DNA of 64,000 nt from Methanospirillum stamsii (lineage in GTDB: Archaea > Halobacteriota > Methanomicrobia > Methanomicrobiales > Methanospirillaceae), in NCBI RefSeq assembly GCF_046244385.1, contig NZ_CP176366.1, positions 3,286,001 to 3,350,000 on the forward strand, given 5' to 3'. Each line of letters opens with the position of its first letter. Position 1 is the stretch's first letter. Position numbers and translations under genes: made by a program. Below, one piece after another: positions 8,227 to 17,592 of the stretch. The notes beneath the pieces were generated by a model that was not told the DNA's origin, did no database searches, and saw only the letters and a program-made list of their open reading frames with translations.

Positions 8227-9432
8227 TTAATAACCTTGGATTTTTGCTTTATTATTGAAGATAGTATTAAAATAGAGAGATTCTACGTTTTTTCCTATTT
8301 TTTTCCAAGTTAAATAAGTTGATATAAATTTTTTCCCGATTTCCACATTATTCTGACAATCTGTTTCGTGATTAAGGGAGAATCGAATAGTATCCGCAAG
8401 TATTTGAGTATCCCCATAATTTACCAAATGTCCACATCTGACCTCATTAATTAATTCCCCACATCCACAATCATCCGTCACGATAACAGGTGTCCCGCAC
8501 ATAATGGATTCAAAAGGAACCAGCCCAAATATCTCCAATATTCCTGGATATACAAGTACATCTGCATCAACAAAGGCTTCTATTTTTTCTTCGTTATAAA
8601 GAGGACCTGTTATTATAACATTATCCTGAATATGTAATTTTTCAATTAGTTCTTTAATTGAGGTTAGATATCCATCATCTGGTCCAACAATAATTAGTTT
8701 GACATATTTAGTTTGGTCCAACAATTTAGAATAACTATTAATTAGTACATCTATTCCTTTGCTCTTGTGAATTCTTCCCAAATAAAGAATTATTTTCTGA
8801 TCTGAATTAATTTTATATTTTTTTCGAAATTTCCCATATTCTGGGAGTTTCTCATATTCAGATAAATTAATCCCATTTGGAATAATCACAATTTTATCTT
8901 CGGGAATACCCATCTTCAAATATTGATTTTTTTCCGTTTTTGATACCGCGATCAGTTTTGAAGCGTCTTGCAGAATACGGTTTCCCCAAAAAAGATCAAA
9001 TATTTTCTTCATCCATAGTTTTTCAAAAATTGGTAATACTGAACCATGGGCTTGAATGATGTATGGAATCTGATATTTCATGGCATAGTAATGAACAAAT
9101 AATGCCTGAAAGGAACGATATTCGTGTAAATGAATGATATCGAAATCTTGAATAACTTTTTTTAGTGATAAAAACATTAAAGGAGCACAGGAAAAATTTT
9201 TCCTAGTGAAGGTATTACTGATATTTCGGAAACGGAAAACATTAATCCCATCCATGATTTCCGGATTAGTTGTAATCTCGAGACGTGAACTTGAATTATA
9301 CGCATCAGTAGTAAATACAGTAACCTCATGACCATTCTTAACGAGTTCTTTTGACATATCAAAAGCAACTTTTGGAGCACCTCCATATGAATAAGCAGGA
9401 GGAAAACTGGATATCACTTGTAGAATTTTCAT
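8227..9432 (-). CDS. Glycosyltransferase family 4
   Basis: 401-residue GT-B glycosyltransferase. The N-terminal acceptor domain opens with 'MKILQVISSFPPAYSYGGAPKVAFDMSKELVKNGHEV', typical of GT4 capsule/LPS enzymes. The C-terminal domain has 'ILYLGRIHKSKGIDVLINSY', 'LIIVGPDDGYLTSIKEL' and the EX7E element 'PGILEIFGLVPFESIMCGTPVIVT'. The start at ATG 9432 is the only sensible one for this motif. It ends immediately before the next glycosyltransferase gene, which suggests an operon. Substrate not predictable. Confidence 0.9.
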   Translation of the reverse strand: MKILQVISSFPPAYSYGGAPKVAFDMSKELVKNGHEVTVFTTDAYNSSSRLEITTNPEIMDGINVFRFRNISNTFTRKNFSCAPLMFLSLKKVIQDFDIIHLHEYRSFQALFVHYYAMKYQIPYIIQAHGSVLPIFEKLWMKKIFDLFWGNRILQDASKLIAVSKTEKNQYLKMGIPEDKIVIIPNGINLSEYEKLPEYGKFRKKYKINSDQKIILYLGRIHKSKGIDVLINSYSKLLDQTKYVKLIIVGPDDGYLTSIKELIEKLHIQDNVIITGPLYNEEKIEAFVDADVLVYPGILEIFGLVPFESIMCGTPVIVTDDCGCGELINEVRCGHLVNYGDTQILADTIRFSLNHETDCQNNVEIGKKFISTYLTWKKIGKNVESLYFNTIFNNKAKIQGY

Positions 9433-9765
9433 ATGATTTTAATGTCCATTTTTTTACGAGTATAGGAAAATAATTTCGAACTGGTTAAAACATCGTCAAA
9501 AAATTTTAATATACGAAAGAAAATTCCACCGCTATATCACTAATTACTTAAAATCCAACTAATTTGATCATTTGTCATATCTGAATCAAAGTATCTAGCG
9601 TTAATTTTTTTAGGTCAAGAGATCTCCGGTTCTAATTCGAATTAAAGAATCACCAGGTTCTATATATTGATTAACCAGTTGAATTTTTTTAGGATAACTA
9701 TCATTATTCCTATACTCATGAGTGATTGCTTCATAATTTACTTTGTTGTAGGTCATAATTTTCAT
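9433..9765. other. Gap between glycosyltransferase genes with a gene remnant
   Basis: About 330 bases in an otherwise packed leftward operon. The upstream two thirds hold the methyltransferase-like remnant at 9610-9756. In another minus-strand frame a further stretch ('DSDMTNDQISWILSN', ending near 9540) looks like the tail of a decayed protein. No other signal was seen. Confidence 0.5.
9610..9756 (-). pseudogene. Truncated N-terminus of a class I SAM methyltransferase (probable)
   Basis: A 48-codon open frame starts 'MTYNKVNYEAITHEY', runs through 'YPKKIQLVNQYIEPGDSLI' and stops just after the spot where the SAM-binding motif I (IxxGxGxG) would be expected. Here it reads 'RIRTGDLL'. Methyltransferases of surface-glycan clusters often begin this way ('…YPKK…', 'I.PGDS.L.IG.G.G'). 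The missing glycines and early stop suggest a deleted or decayed gene. The call rests on this short similarity only. Confidence 0.4.
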
Positions 9766-10725
9766 TCACAGTCTCAATTTTTTAAGATAAATATATCCAT
9801 ACGCGAAAAACCTACTAGCAACAAGAAAAGGATAATATAACCAGCAATAATCTCTATCAATTAATAATCCTTTTATCATCCCTTTTGTTCCCAAAATGAG
9901 ATGTTCATACAATATCTCATATGTTGAGAGTCCCATTAATCCAAATCGAGAATCTACAAAAGTATTCGCTCCTACAAATTGTTTCTTAAAAAACTGATAA
10001 AAAGTCCTCATGGTATCATGATACAGAGGATCTGAAATAAAAACTACTTTATATCCTAAATCTTTCAATCGTTTAGCCCATTCAAAATCCGCCCCCCAAT
10101 GAATATCCCGATTTATCCCTCCAATATCTTCTAATGATTTCCTTAAAAATAAAGTATTCCCTCCTCCAAAATAACCTATGTTCTTCGAAATTCTGTTATT
10201 CATGAATATCATATAGAGATGTGTTTGATATAAACGTGCAAATCCAGTTGCATTTGGTGGAGCGACATATAGAGGCCAGACCGAACTTACTCTATTGCAA
10301 TAATTGAAGTACGGTACTGCATGTATCAACCAATTTGAATGAGGAATAATAATATCAGAATCCAACGAGGCAATTATCTCTCCAGAAGAAGATTCAAGAC
10401 CAGTTTGACAAGCACTCCCATACGTTCCAGCATCATAAACAATCTTATCAGAATATTTTTGAGCGATGGATATCGTTTTATCAGTCGAATTACCATCAAT
10501 AATGATTATTTCTGTATTTGGGTAATTCTGAGCTTTGATACTTTCAAGGCAGGCTTCTATCGTATCTTCATTATTTTTGGTAGGGATGCAAAAAGAAACC
10601 AAAGGTAAATTTTTCAAATCGATATTATTCCCATCGAATTCTTCCATTGATGGATTAATAATAATATAATTATCATTTTGGTTCTTTTTTCCAGTATCAT
10701 TCATTTCTTTCGTTTGGTGTTGCAT
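9766..10725 (-). CDS. Glycosyltransferase family 2 (GT-A fold)
   Basis: 319 residues. After a polar 35-residue N-terminus the GT-A core begins with 'PLVSFCIPTKNNEDTIEACLESIKAQNYPNTEIIIIDGNSTDKT'. The metal-binding DxD equivalent lies in 'EIIASLDSDIIIPHSNWL', and the acceptor region in 'FGGGNTLFLRKSLEDIGG' and 'HWGADFEWAKRLKDLGYKV', the latter with the conserved E/D-x-E-W block. Hydrophobic segments near the C-terminus may contact the membrane. It is leftward in the glycan operon, 28 bases after the DUF362 gene stop. Likely acts on a lipid-linked glycan at the cytoplasmic face. Confidence 0.88.
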   Translation of the reverse strand: MQHQTKEMNDTGKKNQNDNYIIINPSMEEFDGNNIDLKNLPLVSFCIPTKNNEDTIEACLESIKAQNYPNTEIIIIDGNSTDKTISIAQKYSDKIVYDAGTYGSACQTGLESSSGEIIASLDSDIIIPHSNWLIHAVPYFNYCNRVSSVWPLYVAPPNATGFARLYQTHLYMIFMNNRISKNIGYFGGGNTLFLRKSLEDIGGINRDIHWGADFEWAKRLKDLGYKVVFISDPLYHDTMRTFYQFFKKQFVGANTFVDSRFGLMGLSTYEILYEHLILGTKGMIKGLLIDRDYCWLYYPFLVASRFFAYGYIYLKKLRL

Positions 10726-10753
10726 AAGTTCCCCTGATTAAACCCTCTAATTA

Positions 10754-11746
10754 TTATTGTTGTGAAATTTGACTAGATACATTTTCTTCTTCTTTATTTC
10801 TCAATTTTGTCCCGATCCCATAAATAATCGGTTTAAATGGAGAGTCCATAACCAGTTTGGCCATACATTCACTATTAAAAAGAATCCTTGAAAACTGGTC
10901 CAGAACGGTTTTCTTCACCTTAAACTGCATCTGGTATTGTTTCCAGCCATCATTAAACTGAACATTATCCAGTTTAGTCGTTCCAAGACCTTCTTTCTCT
11001 GCAAACATGATGTGTTCAACATGTGAGATTGGTATTCCCATTATTCGGGTACCAAGTGTATCTGCAACCACCGGATTATTAGATGCTAAAAGGAGGTCTG
11101 ATTTGACTGCTTCACCGTACATTGGACCATGACCATTGAGTGCATAGGTACCATCAATAATCGCTAGTTTTGGATTGATTATTTTCGTAAGAAGAGTAAG
11201 TTTTCTGCTCAAATATTTATGGTGGAGACATCGCATTGTGTCTGGATAGCAACCCCATAAGTTTTTCATGCTCAGGGTTGTGGTGGTCATCGCATGAACT
11301 TTCAGGACAGGGACCGAAATGAAGCAATCCACATCATCGATCAACAGATTCGGCACCTGGACTTTGACTCGCTTTCCAACAATGATCTCCTCTACATACT
11401 GTGAGGGGATTGTTGACAGGTTGACAAGTTCAGCTCCGGTATCCCTGCAGATATCAGGCATGCCATGACCTTTGAATGCTGCATCTGCAGTGAATGAATG
11501 ATTTCCTCCATTCGATTCCCCAACGATTACCCGATCAGCCCGATCTTTAAGAACTCCAAGAATTTCTTTCAATACCAGGGGTGTTGTGGTAATCCCTTCT
11601 TTGTAGAATGGATAGGTAAAATTGGGTTTAATGAATACCGTGGAGTCTGATTGAACAGAATCCTTCCAGTTAATGAAATCAAGACTTTGTGTAATATCAC
11701 TCTGAATATTTGATATCTTTGTGATATATGCCCGATAATCAGTCAT
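10754..11746 (-). CDS. DUF362 domain protein
   Basis: The 330-residue protein carries the DUF362 pattern: 'VFIKPNFTYP' near residue 36, 'RVIVGESNGG', 'FISVPVLKVHAMTTTTLSMKNLWG' and 'AIIDGTYALNGHGPMYG'. DUF362 proteins are common in archaea and are often found next to glycan or cofactor genes. Their reaction is not firmly known. There is no ferredoxin-type cysteine cluster at the C-terminus, unlike longer DUF362 members. The start ATG (11746) overlaps the end of the upstream glycosyltransferase by 8 bases, so they are translationally coupled in the same operon. Confidence 0.8.
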   Translation of the reverse strand: MTDYRAYITKISNIQSDITQSLDFINWKDSVQSDSTVFIKPNFTYPFYKEGITTTPLVLKEILGVLKDRADRVIVGESNGGNHSFTADAAFKGHGMPDICRDTGAELVNLSTIPSQYVEEIIVGKRVKVQVPNLLIDDVDCFISVPVLKVHAMTTTTLSMKNLWGCYPDTMRCLHHKYLSRKLTLLTKIINPKLAIIDGTYALNGHGPMYGEAVKSDLLLASNNPVVADTLGTRIMGIPISHVEHIMFAEKEGLGTTKLDNVQFNDGWKQYQMQFKVKKTVLDQFSRILFNSECMAKLVMDSPFKPIIYGIGTKLRNKEEENVSSQISQQ

Positions 11747-12935
11747 GTATCGCTCCTATGAGGAGATTTTCAAATAAATCAGTAATCGCACCCCAGTTAA
11801 GGCCCTGGACAAATGACCTTGCAGAAATGCCATAATTATCAATCGCTCCCTGGGCTACAATCGAATTTGCCATATCTAATACCTTTTCTGATGAATCAGC
11901 ATACAAAACGCCATTATTATCCCCAAACTCCTTTATGAGACCAGGTAATTTTGTTGTAATGACCGGTTTTCCCATCGCCATATATTCATACATTTTTATC
12001 GGGACAATATCCTGCATGATTTTCTCCTTGGGATCTGCAGGTAACATACAGATATCACTTGCTGCAATAAACTCGGGAATTTTTTCATACGGTTGTTTGC
12101 CAGTAAGAATTAAATTTTCCATGAGGTTATTCTCTTCCCGGATCTTCTGCAAATCTTCATAGGCATCACCATCTCCGACAATGAGGATTTTGAGGTTTCG
12201 ATATTTTTCTTTGCAGCGGGCTAATTCTAAACAAATTTCTTTCAATCCTGAGAAATGATACAACCAGCCCATGAAAAAAAGGACTGTCTCATCTGGTCTA
12301 ATATCAAATTGTTCCCGGATTATATTCCCATCAATCCCGGGATTAAACCGTTCTAAATCTATACCGGCACCGATTAAAGAAGTGTGTTCAGGATTAGATC
12401 CCAGGGTAATTGCGTAGTCTTGTAGTTTTTCATTGATGGCAATAACCCTCGTGGAATTATGAAGAGTCTGCTTTTCAAGGAACCTCCCCAGCATCTGAAA
12501 AAACTTCTCCGGGATCAGGGTATCCAATGCATCTATCCAATAATAAACAAAGGGGATACCATGGCGCTGAGCAAGCCGGGCTCCCAGCCAGGCATTCAGG
12601 ATTCCGAATCCGACGATAATATCGAGTTTAAACTCTGCAATCTGACGGGAAATTTCTATCCGGTGAGCAATCATGAGAGCGGGATATTCAAGGACAGAAA
12701 TCCTGATGGAACGGGGACGAATGACCTGAACCGAAACACCGGGTATGATTTTTTGTACATCTGAATGAACCTCCCGTGGTTTTGTCAATCCCGTTTCATT
12801 GTTCTTTTTCCAATCAATATCATAATCAATAACACGAATGGAATGTCCGCGTTGTGCTAAACGTTCCATCAGATGATGCTGCTGATGAGGATTTCGAGTA
12901 ATCCAGTTTGATTCCTGAACGATGAGAATATTCAT
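11739..12935 (-). CDS. Glycosyltransferase family 4
   Basis: 398 residues of GT-B type. The N-terminal domain is 'MNILIVQESNWITRNPHQQHHLMERLAQRGHSIRVIDYD'. The C-terminal domain has 'LFFMGWLYHFSGLKEICLEL', 'ILIVGDGDAYEDLQKI', 'ILTGKQPYEKIPEFIAASDICMLP' and 'MYEYMAMGKPVITT', the EX7E-equivalent region. It lies between the DUF362 gene (8-base overlap) and an SDR epimerase 8 bases upstream. Its codon use is less AT-rich than the distal glycosyltransferases, more like the epimerases it is packed with. Substrate unknown. Confidence 0.88.
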   Translation of the reverse strand: MNILIVQESNWITRNPHQQHHLMERLAQRGHSIRVIDYDIDWKKNNETGLTKPREVHSDVQKIIPGVSVQVIRPRSIRISVLEYPALMIAHRIEISRQIAEFKLDIIVGFGILNAWLGARLAQRHGIPFVYYWIDALDTLIPEKFFQMLGRFLEKQTLHNSTRVIAINEKLQDYAITLGSNPEHTSLIGAGIDLERFNPGIDGNIIREQFDIRPDETVLFFMGWLYHFSGLKEICLELARCKEKYRNLKILIVGDGDAYEDLQKIREENNLMENLILTGKQPYEKIPEFIAASDICMLPADPKEKIMQDIVPIKMYEYMAMGKPVITTKLPGLIKEFGDNNGVLYADSSEKVLDMANSIVAQGAIDNYGISARSFVQGLNWGAITDLFENLLIGAIHD

Positions 12936-12943
12936 AGCAATAA

Positions 12944-13954
12944 TTATGAAAACTCAGCACTGTTCTGTATGTTATCCCAATTCCTGACAAACCACTCATG
13001 AGTTTTTTCAAGACCGTTCGAAAATTCCATGGCAGGTGCATATTCAAGATTTTTCCGGGATTTATCAATACATGATAACAACCGTGTTTTTACATCCCAG
13101 TCACGACGCTGAGTAAAGTGAATGCCAGCTTCATTTCCAGTCAGCCGGTTCACCGCATTCGCCATATCAATAACCCGTTGCTCTTTTCCAGCACCAAGGT
13201 TGAATGCTTCTCCGATTGCTTCATCCTTAACGCCCATAGCAAGAAGACCATTGACAATATCTCCGACATATGTCCAGTCCCTGGTTTCTGTACCATCACC
13301 GGTAATCGGAAGAGGTAAACCTTTCATTGCCCAGTAAAAAAAGTTCGGAATAACATTCCGGTACTTTCCGGGAACTTCCCCCGGTCCAAATGAATTAAAG
13401 AACCGTGCATTCACAACAGGAAGGTCATACATATTGTGGAAATAATTCGTATACAGCTCACCCAGGAGTTTTGTTACCTGGTAGGGAGTATGAAGGTGGA
13501 TGGAAATATCATGCTCTTCAAACGGCATTTTGGAATCCAAACCGTATACTCCACATCCGGATGAAGAATATACAAACCGTTCTGCATTAACTAGTTGAGC
13601 ATATTGAAGAACTTTCAGAATACCAAGACCATTAACCAGGAGGTCTTTCTCCGGACTATCGACTGAGTTCTGGTTTGCAAAATGTGCAGCCAGATGATAG
13701 ATAATCTGTGGTTTGTCCCGGAAAGCCCATTTCAGGTTTTCATCATTCAGAATATCACCATGAATGAATTGGATTTTTGGACTTTTTGGAATATTCCAGT
13801 TATATGAGGAGGAGAGATTGTCAAGAATAATGATCTTTTTCGTGTCGAGAGCATCCAATGCACGGACCAGATTTCCACCTACAGCGCCTGCTCCTCCGGT
13901 AATGAGAATTGTTTTTCCTGTAAATTTTGTTGTATCGAAATTCACTATAAACAC
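12944..13954 (-). CDS. NAD-dependent epimerase/dehydratase (extended SDR, GalE-like)
   Basis: The 336-residue extended short-chain dehydrogenase has the Rossmann motif 'ILITGGAGAVGGNLV' (GxxGxxG) near residue 16 and the catalytic region 'VYSSSGCGVYG…TPYQVTKLLGELY' with the YxxxK pair. It also has 'NARFFNSFGPGE' and 'RDWTYVGDIVNGLLAMG', typical of nucleotide-sugar 4-epimerases and 4,6-dehydratases. It probably interconverts a UDP- or dTDP-sugar for the surface glycan. The stop of the next SDR gene upstream abuts its ATG at 13954 (0-base gap), so the pair is coupled. Which sugar is made cannot be said. Confidence 0.88.
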   Translation of the reverse strand: MFIVNFDTTKFTGKTILITGGAGAVGGNLVRALDALDTKKIIILDNLSSSYNWNIPKSPKIQFIHGDILNDENLKWAFRDKPQIIYHLAAHFANQNSVDSPEKDLLVNGLGILKVLQYAQLVNAERFVYSSSGCGVYGLDSKMPFEEHDISIHLHTPYQVTKLLGELYTNYFHNMYDLPVVNARFFNSFGPGEVPGKYRNVIPNFFYWAMKGLPLPITGDGTETRDWTYVGDIVNGLLAMGVKDEAIGEAFNLGAGKEQRVIDMANAVNRLTGNEAGIHFTQRRDWDVKTRLLSCIDKSRKNLEYAPAMEFSNGLEKTHEWFVRNWDNIQNSAEFS

Positions 13955-14902
13955 CTACAAACGATAATACCATTTCATCCATTCAACGGTTCGTTTTACT
14001 CCTTCTTCTGGTGTTACCCGTGGATTATGATTCAAATCCTTAATTGCCTTAGAACAATCGATGGTTTTAATCATGGTAGTAAAAGGCTCTGCTTCATGAT
14101 AAGTAACTAGTGAATCATCTTTTCCAACCGCATCCAGAATGAGATCTGAGTACTGCTTGATGTCCCGTTCCCATTCCAGTCTTCCGGCAACATTGTACAC
14201 TTCACCTGGGATGAAATTGTCAACAATATTTGCCCAGGTCCTGCATGAATCCTCGACAAAATCGATAATTCTCTTATGGCCCTTGAAAACGGTATATGGT
14301 TGATTATGCAGTGCCTGATAGATAAATTTCGGAATGAAACCACGATAGGGATTATAATGTTCCAGGGGTCCATAACAGTTGACAGGTCTGACTCTGACGG
14401 TTTCAGTGCCAAACATGGTCGCGGAATTCATGCACATGAGTTCTCCAGCCCATTTTGTTATAGCATAATCATTCATCTGATAGGTATCTTTGATTGGATT
14501 TTTCTCCATGACATCTTCGGTCATAACGCCAGCATAGTCCCCGTAGACTTCAGCACTAGAATAGAATATCATCCTGAATTTTAATTTTTCCTGAAGTCGG
14601 AGCATATGTTTTGTACCGACGACGTTGGTCTGCCAGAGGTTCTCATAATAGTCCTCTCCATTCCACCTACCATATTCCGCTGCAAGATGGTACACATAAT
14701 CGAATTTTTCTTTTTCAAAAACGCGTTCAATTTGTCTATAATTTTTCACATCAGCACGAACATAATTATCACGATCATTATTTAGAATATCTGCAGCAAT
14801 TACTTCATGTCCCCGTGAAGTCAGCTCATTAACCAAATTTGTCCCAATAAATCCGGATCCACCTGTAACCAGTATTTTTTTTGTGCTCATGTTATCATTC
14901 AA
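13955..14902 (-). CDS. NAD-dependent epimerase/dehydratase (extended SDR)
   Basis: 315-residue SDR with 'ILVTGGSGFIGTNLVNELTSRGHEV' at the N-terminus, the catalytic 'FYSSAEVYGDY…YAITKWAGELM' (YxxxK) and 'RVRPVNCYGPLEHYNPYRGFIPKFI'. This is the layout of UDP-glucose 4-epimerase and UDP-sugar dehydratase relatives. ATG 14902 is used here. The in-frame ATG four codons later (14890) would also leave an intact Rossmann motif. It is coupled to the second SDR downstream and follows wecB by 38 bases. Together with WecB the pair suggests synthesis of an unusual, perhaps N-acetylated, nucleotide sugar (inference). Confidence 0.87.
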   Translation of the reverse strand: MNDNMSTKKILVTGGSGFIGTNLVNELTSRGHEVIAADILNNDRDNYVRADVKNYRQIERVFEKEKFDYVYHLAAEYGRWNGEDYYENLWQTNVVGTKHMLRLQEKLKFRMIFYSSAEVYGDYAGVMTEDVMEKNPIKDTYQMNDYAITKWAGELMCMNSATMFGTETVRVRPVNCYGPLEHYNPYRGFIPKFIYQALHNQPYTVFKGHKRIIDFVEDSCRTWANIVDNFIPGEVYNVAGRLEWERDIKQYSDLILDAVGKDDSLVTYHEAEPFTTMIKTIDCSKAIKDLNHNPRVTPEEGVKRTVEWMKWYYRL

Positions 14903-14940
14903 TATTGTATCAGAAATTGTTCATTATTTTTTAGAAAATT

Positions 14941-16014
14941 TTAATCTGCCGATTTGATAATTTCTACAATCTGCTCTCCAGCAGAACCATCTCCATAGGG
15001 ATTAGCCCACATTCGAGATGATGACATAATCCTTTCACTAGAGGATACAATACTCTCCGGATCAGAACCTGCCAGGATATTTCCCCCCACCTCAACCGTC
15101 TCAGGTCGTTCTGTGTTCTCTCGTAAGGTAACACACGGAACCCGAAGAATACATGCTTCTTCCTGAACTCCTCCGGAATCAGTAAGAATTAACCGTGCAT
15201 GAGCCTCAAGTTCCAGGAAATCAAGGTACCCTACCGGAGAAATGATTGTAATCCCTTCGGAATTGATACCAAACTCCTGGATCATCTTTTGAGTCCGGGG
15301 ATGCATCGGAAAAATAATGGGCATTCCATACTGCTGCCCGACTTTCTGGATTCCTGAAATGATTCCCTTAATTCTTGATTTATCATCCACATTTTCTGCC
15401 CGATGGGCGGTTACTAACAGGTACTGGTTTGGCGTAACCCCAAACCGTTTCAGCACACCGGATTTCGTCCTGGCAATCTCTCGGTGCTGAATGAGTGAAT
15501 CTACTACGGTATTCCCGGTATTATATATTTTTGTGACATCAATCCCTTCACGAACCAGATTATTACAGGAATCATCTGTCGGAGCAAACAAGTACTCAGA
15601 GATATGATCCACGACAACCCGATTGATTTCTTCCGGCATACTCCGATCATTGCTCCGGAGCCCTGCCTCCACATGACCAATCGGAATATGCATCTTTGCT
15701 CCGACAAGACCTCCGGCAAGAGCGGTATTAGTATCACCTTGGACAAGAATAATATCAGGTCGGTTTTCAAGATACATTTTCTCAATCCCACACATAATTG
15801 CCCCAGTCTGTTCTGCATGCGTACCGGAACCAACATCAAGATTACAATAAGGAACCGGGAGAGATAACTCTTCAAAAAAGATTTTATCCATCTCGTACGA
15901 ATAGTGTTGTCCGGTATGAAGAACTGAAAAATCTATTCCTTTTTTCTGACATGCCCGGATTACCGGGGCCATCTTAATTATCTCCGGCCTAGTCCCTAAA
16001 ACAATTGAAATCAT
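14941..16014 (-). CDS. wecB: UDP-N-acetylglucosamine 2-epimerase (non-hydrolysing)
   Basis: The 357-residue protein matches the WecB/MnaA family over its full length: 'VLGTRPEIIKMAPVI' at the N-terminus, 'LHTGQHYSYEMD', 'VQGDTNTALAGGLVGAK', 'IGHVEAGLRSNDRSMPEEINRVVVDHISE', 'VTAHRAENVD', 'FPMHPRT' and 'LTDSGGVQEEACILRVPCVTLRENTERPE'. It converts UDP-GlcNAc to UDP-ManNAc in the cytoplasm, the first step toward ManNAc or ManNAcA in archaeal N-glycans and polysaccharides. All recognised substrate-binding motifs are present. It sits near the promoter-proximal end of the leftward glycan run, just after the GT2 gene. Confidence 0.95.
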   Translation of the reverse strand: MISIVLGTRPEIIKMAPVIRACQKKGIDFSVLHTGQHYSYEMDKIFFEELSLPVPYCNLDVGSGTHAEQTGAIMCGIEKMYLENRPDIILVQGDTNTALAGGLVGAKMHIPIGHVEAGLRSNDRSMPEEINRVVVDHISEYLFAPTDDSCNNLVREGIDVTKIYNTGNTVVDSLIQHREIARTKSGVLKRFGVTPNQYLLVTAHRAENVDDKSRIKGIISGIQKVGQQYGMPIIFPMHPRTQKMIQEFGINSEGITIISPVGYLDFLELEAHARLILTDSGGVQEEACILRVPCVTLRENTERPETVEVGGNILAGSDPESIVSSSERIMSSSRMWANPYGDGSAGEQIVEIIKSAD

Positions 16015-16081
16015 ATCAGATAATTACCTAAATCAATCAACATTTTCCAATCATAACGTGAATTTAAATGGAAAACCAAAG

Positions 16082-17341
16082 TTACCGATCAATCCTCACA
16101 ATCTTCACAAGCGTATTCAAAATCAGACCTGAAGTAATAAGAAGCATACCCAGAACTAACAAAACACCGCTGCACATCGTAGGGAAGAATACAAACTTAC
16201 CGGATGAATAATACTGATTAAAGGCAAAAAGACCAAAAACAATTCCAACCATTGAAAAAACAGTCCCTCCTAAGCCAAATGTCAGCAATGGTCTCCGGTA
16301 TCCGATAATCCCGATAATATGTGTAAGAACATCCATTCCATGACTCAAGGGATTCTTTTTATGTTTGAACGGAACCTCATACCTGACCGTAATCGGGACT
16401 TCTGCTATCGCAAGTCCAAGACGGGAAAAATGTTCAATCATATCTGATTCAATGTTGTAACCTTCGGAAGGAAAATCAAAATTATCTAATGCTTTTTTAC
16501 TAAATGCCCGGTATCCGGATTGAGAATCTGTACACTTAAAAGAACTCCCCATATTGGTTGCCATATCAAGAGTGACCTGCCCAAGTCTCCGGTATGCAGG
16601 AATATCATTGCATTCTTCACTCAGCTGCCGGGAACCAATTACCATATCTGCTTTTTTGGAAATAATTGGCGCAATTAATATGGGTATCTCATTTGGATTG
16701 TGCTGACCGTCAGCATCAAGCATAACAACTGTAGAACAACCAATTTCTTTTACCCGAGCAATTCCTGCACGAACTGCATTTGCCTTTCCCTGATTTTTCT
16801 CAAGTTTAACGATATCTGCCCCGGATAACCATGCAATCTCTGATGTCCTGTCACTTGAACCATCATCAACAACAACTACTTTCCCTACATGCTTCAGGCT
16901 CAGCATCACCACCATACCGATGGTTAATTCTTCATTAAAGGCTGGAATGACAGCAATAATATCTTTTTCAGTAAATGGATTTTCAAAGGCTAGATTAGGA
17001 GGAAAATACCGTGTCAGATGTAATACCCGATTAATGCAATCAAATACACGGGTTACATCAGGAACTGAATGAGAATCTTCAGTTTTTAATGGATAGATTG
17101 GTGATTGTTTGAAAGATTGAGTTTTTTCCGAAATATTTTTCATCTGATCGATATTCTCATATGAAATGTGAACATCAGATTCTTCTGGAAAAAAATCTTC
17201 CCCTTTTCTAAGGTTATTCGCAGGATCATTCAGTGAATTGAAATCAGAAAAAAAATCCTGACCATTAACAGATAAAATATTCTTCCGGGGTTGGGATGAA
17301 CTTGCTGACACAGTATGTTGGTATGTTACGTGTATGCCCAA
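16082..17341 (-). CDS. Polyprenyl-phosphate glycosyltransferase, GT2 (DPM1/AglJ-like) with two C-terminal TM helices
   Basis: 419 residues. The catalytic GT2 core starts near residue 125: 'DIIAVIPAFNEELTIGMVV', 'VVVVDDGSSDRTSEIA', 'NQGKANAVRAGI', 'VVMLDADGQHNPNEIP' (DxD) and 'GSRQLSEECNDIPAYRRLGQ'. Two hydrophobic helices close the protein, as in polyprenyl-phosphate sugar transferases. The first 120 residues are polar and low in complexity, which is unusual since relatives begin directly with the core. A later start is possible, but I see no good alternative with a ribosome binding site. It is the first gene of the leftward cluster and lies divergent from the nucleotidyltransferase gene. It probably primes a lipid carrier with sugar. 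Confidence 0.85.
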   Translation of the reverse strand: MGIHVTYQHTVSASSSQPRKNILSVNGQDFFSDFNSLNDPANNLRKGEDFFPEESDVHISYENIDQMKNISEKTQSFKQSPIYPLKTEDSHSVPDVTRVFDCINRVLHLTRYFPPNLAFENPFTEKDIIAVIPAFNEELTIGMVVMLSLKHVGKVVVVDDGSSDRTSEIAWLSGADIVKLEKNQGKANAVRAGIARVKEIGCSTVVMLDADGQHNPNEIPILIAPIISKKADMVIGSRQLSEECNDIPAYRRLGQVTLDMATNMGSSFKCTDSQSGYRAFSKKALDNFDFPSEGYNIESDMIEHFSRLGLAIAEVPITVRYEVPFKHKKNPLSHGMDVLTHIIGIIGYRRPLLTFGLGGTVFSMVGIVFGLFAFNQYYSSGKFVFFPTMCSGVLLVLGMLLITSGLILNTLVKIVRIDR

Positions 17342-17592
17342 TTAAAGATTTGCAAGGCAAATATTTAAGTGGTAATAATGGAAGATGTTTCAACTAAAAT
17401 CAGAACAATAATTATTCGCACATTTTTAAATAGGATTTTTATCCTTCTATTTGATAAAAAAATCTATGGATAATCCTTAAAAAATTTTTACCCATGGAAA
17501 TAATAAAAAATTACCATAATAATTCTTTTTTACCATAGGTATAAACAAACCAAAGAGAATTATTTCAACTTTCATCGCTACTTATCTTATAC

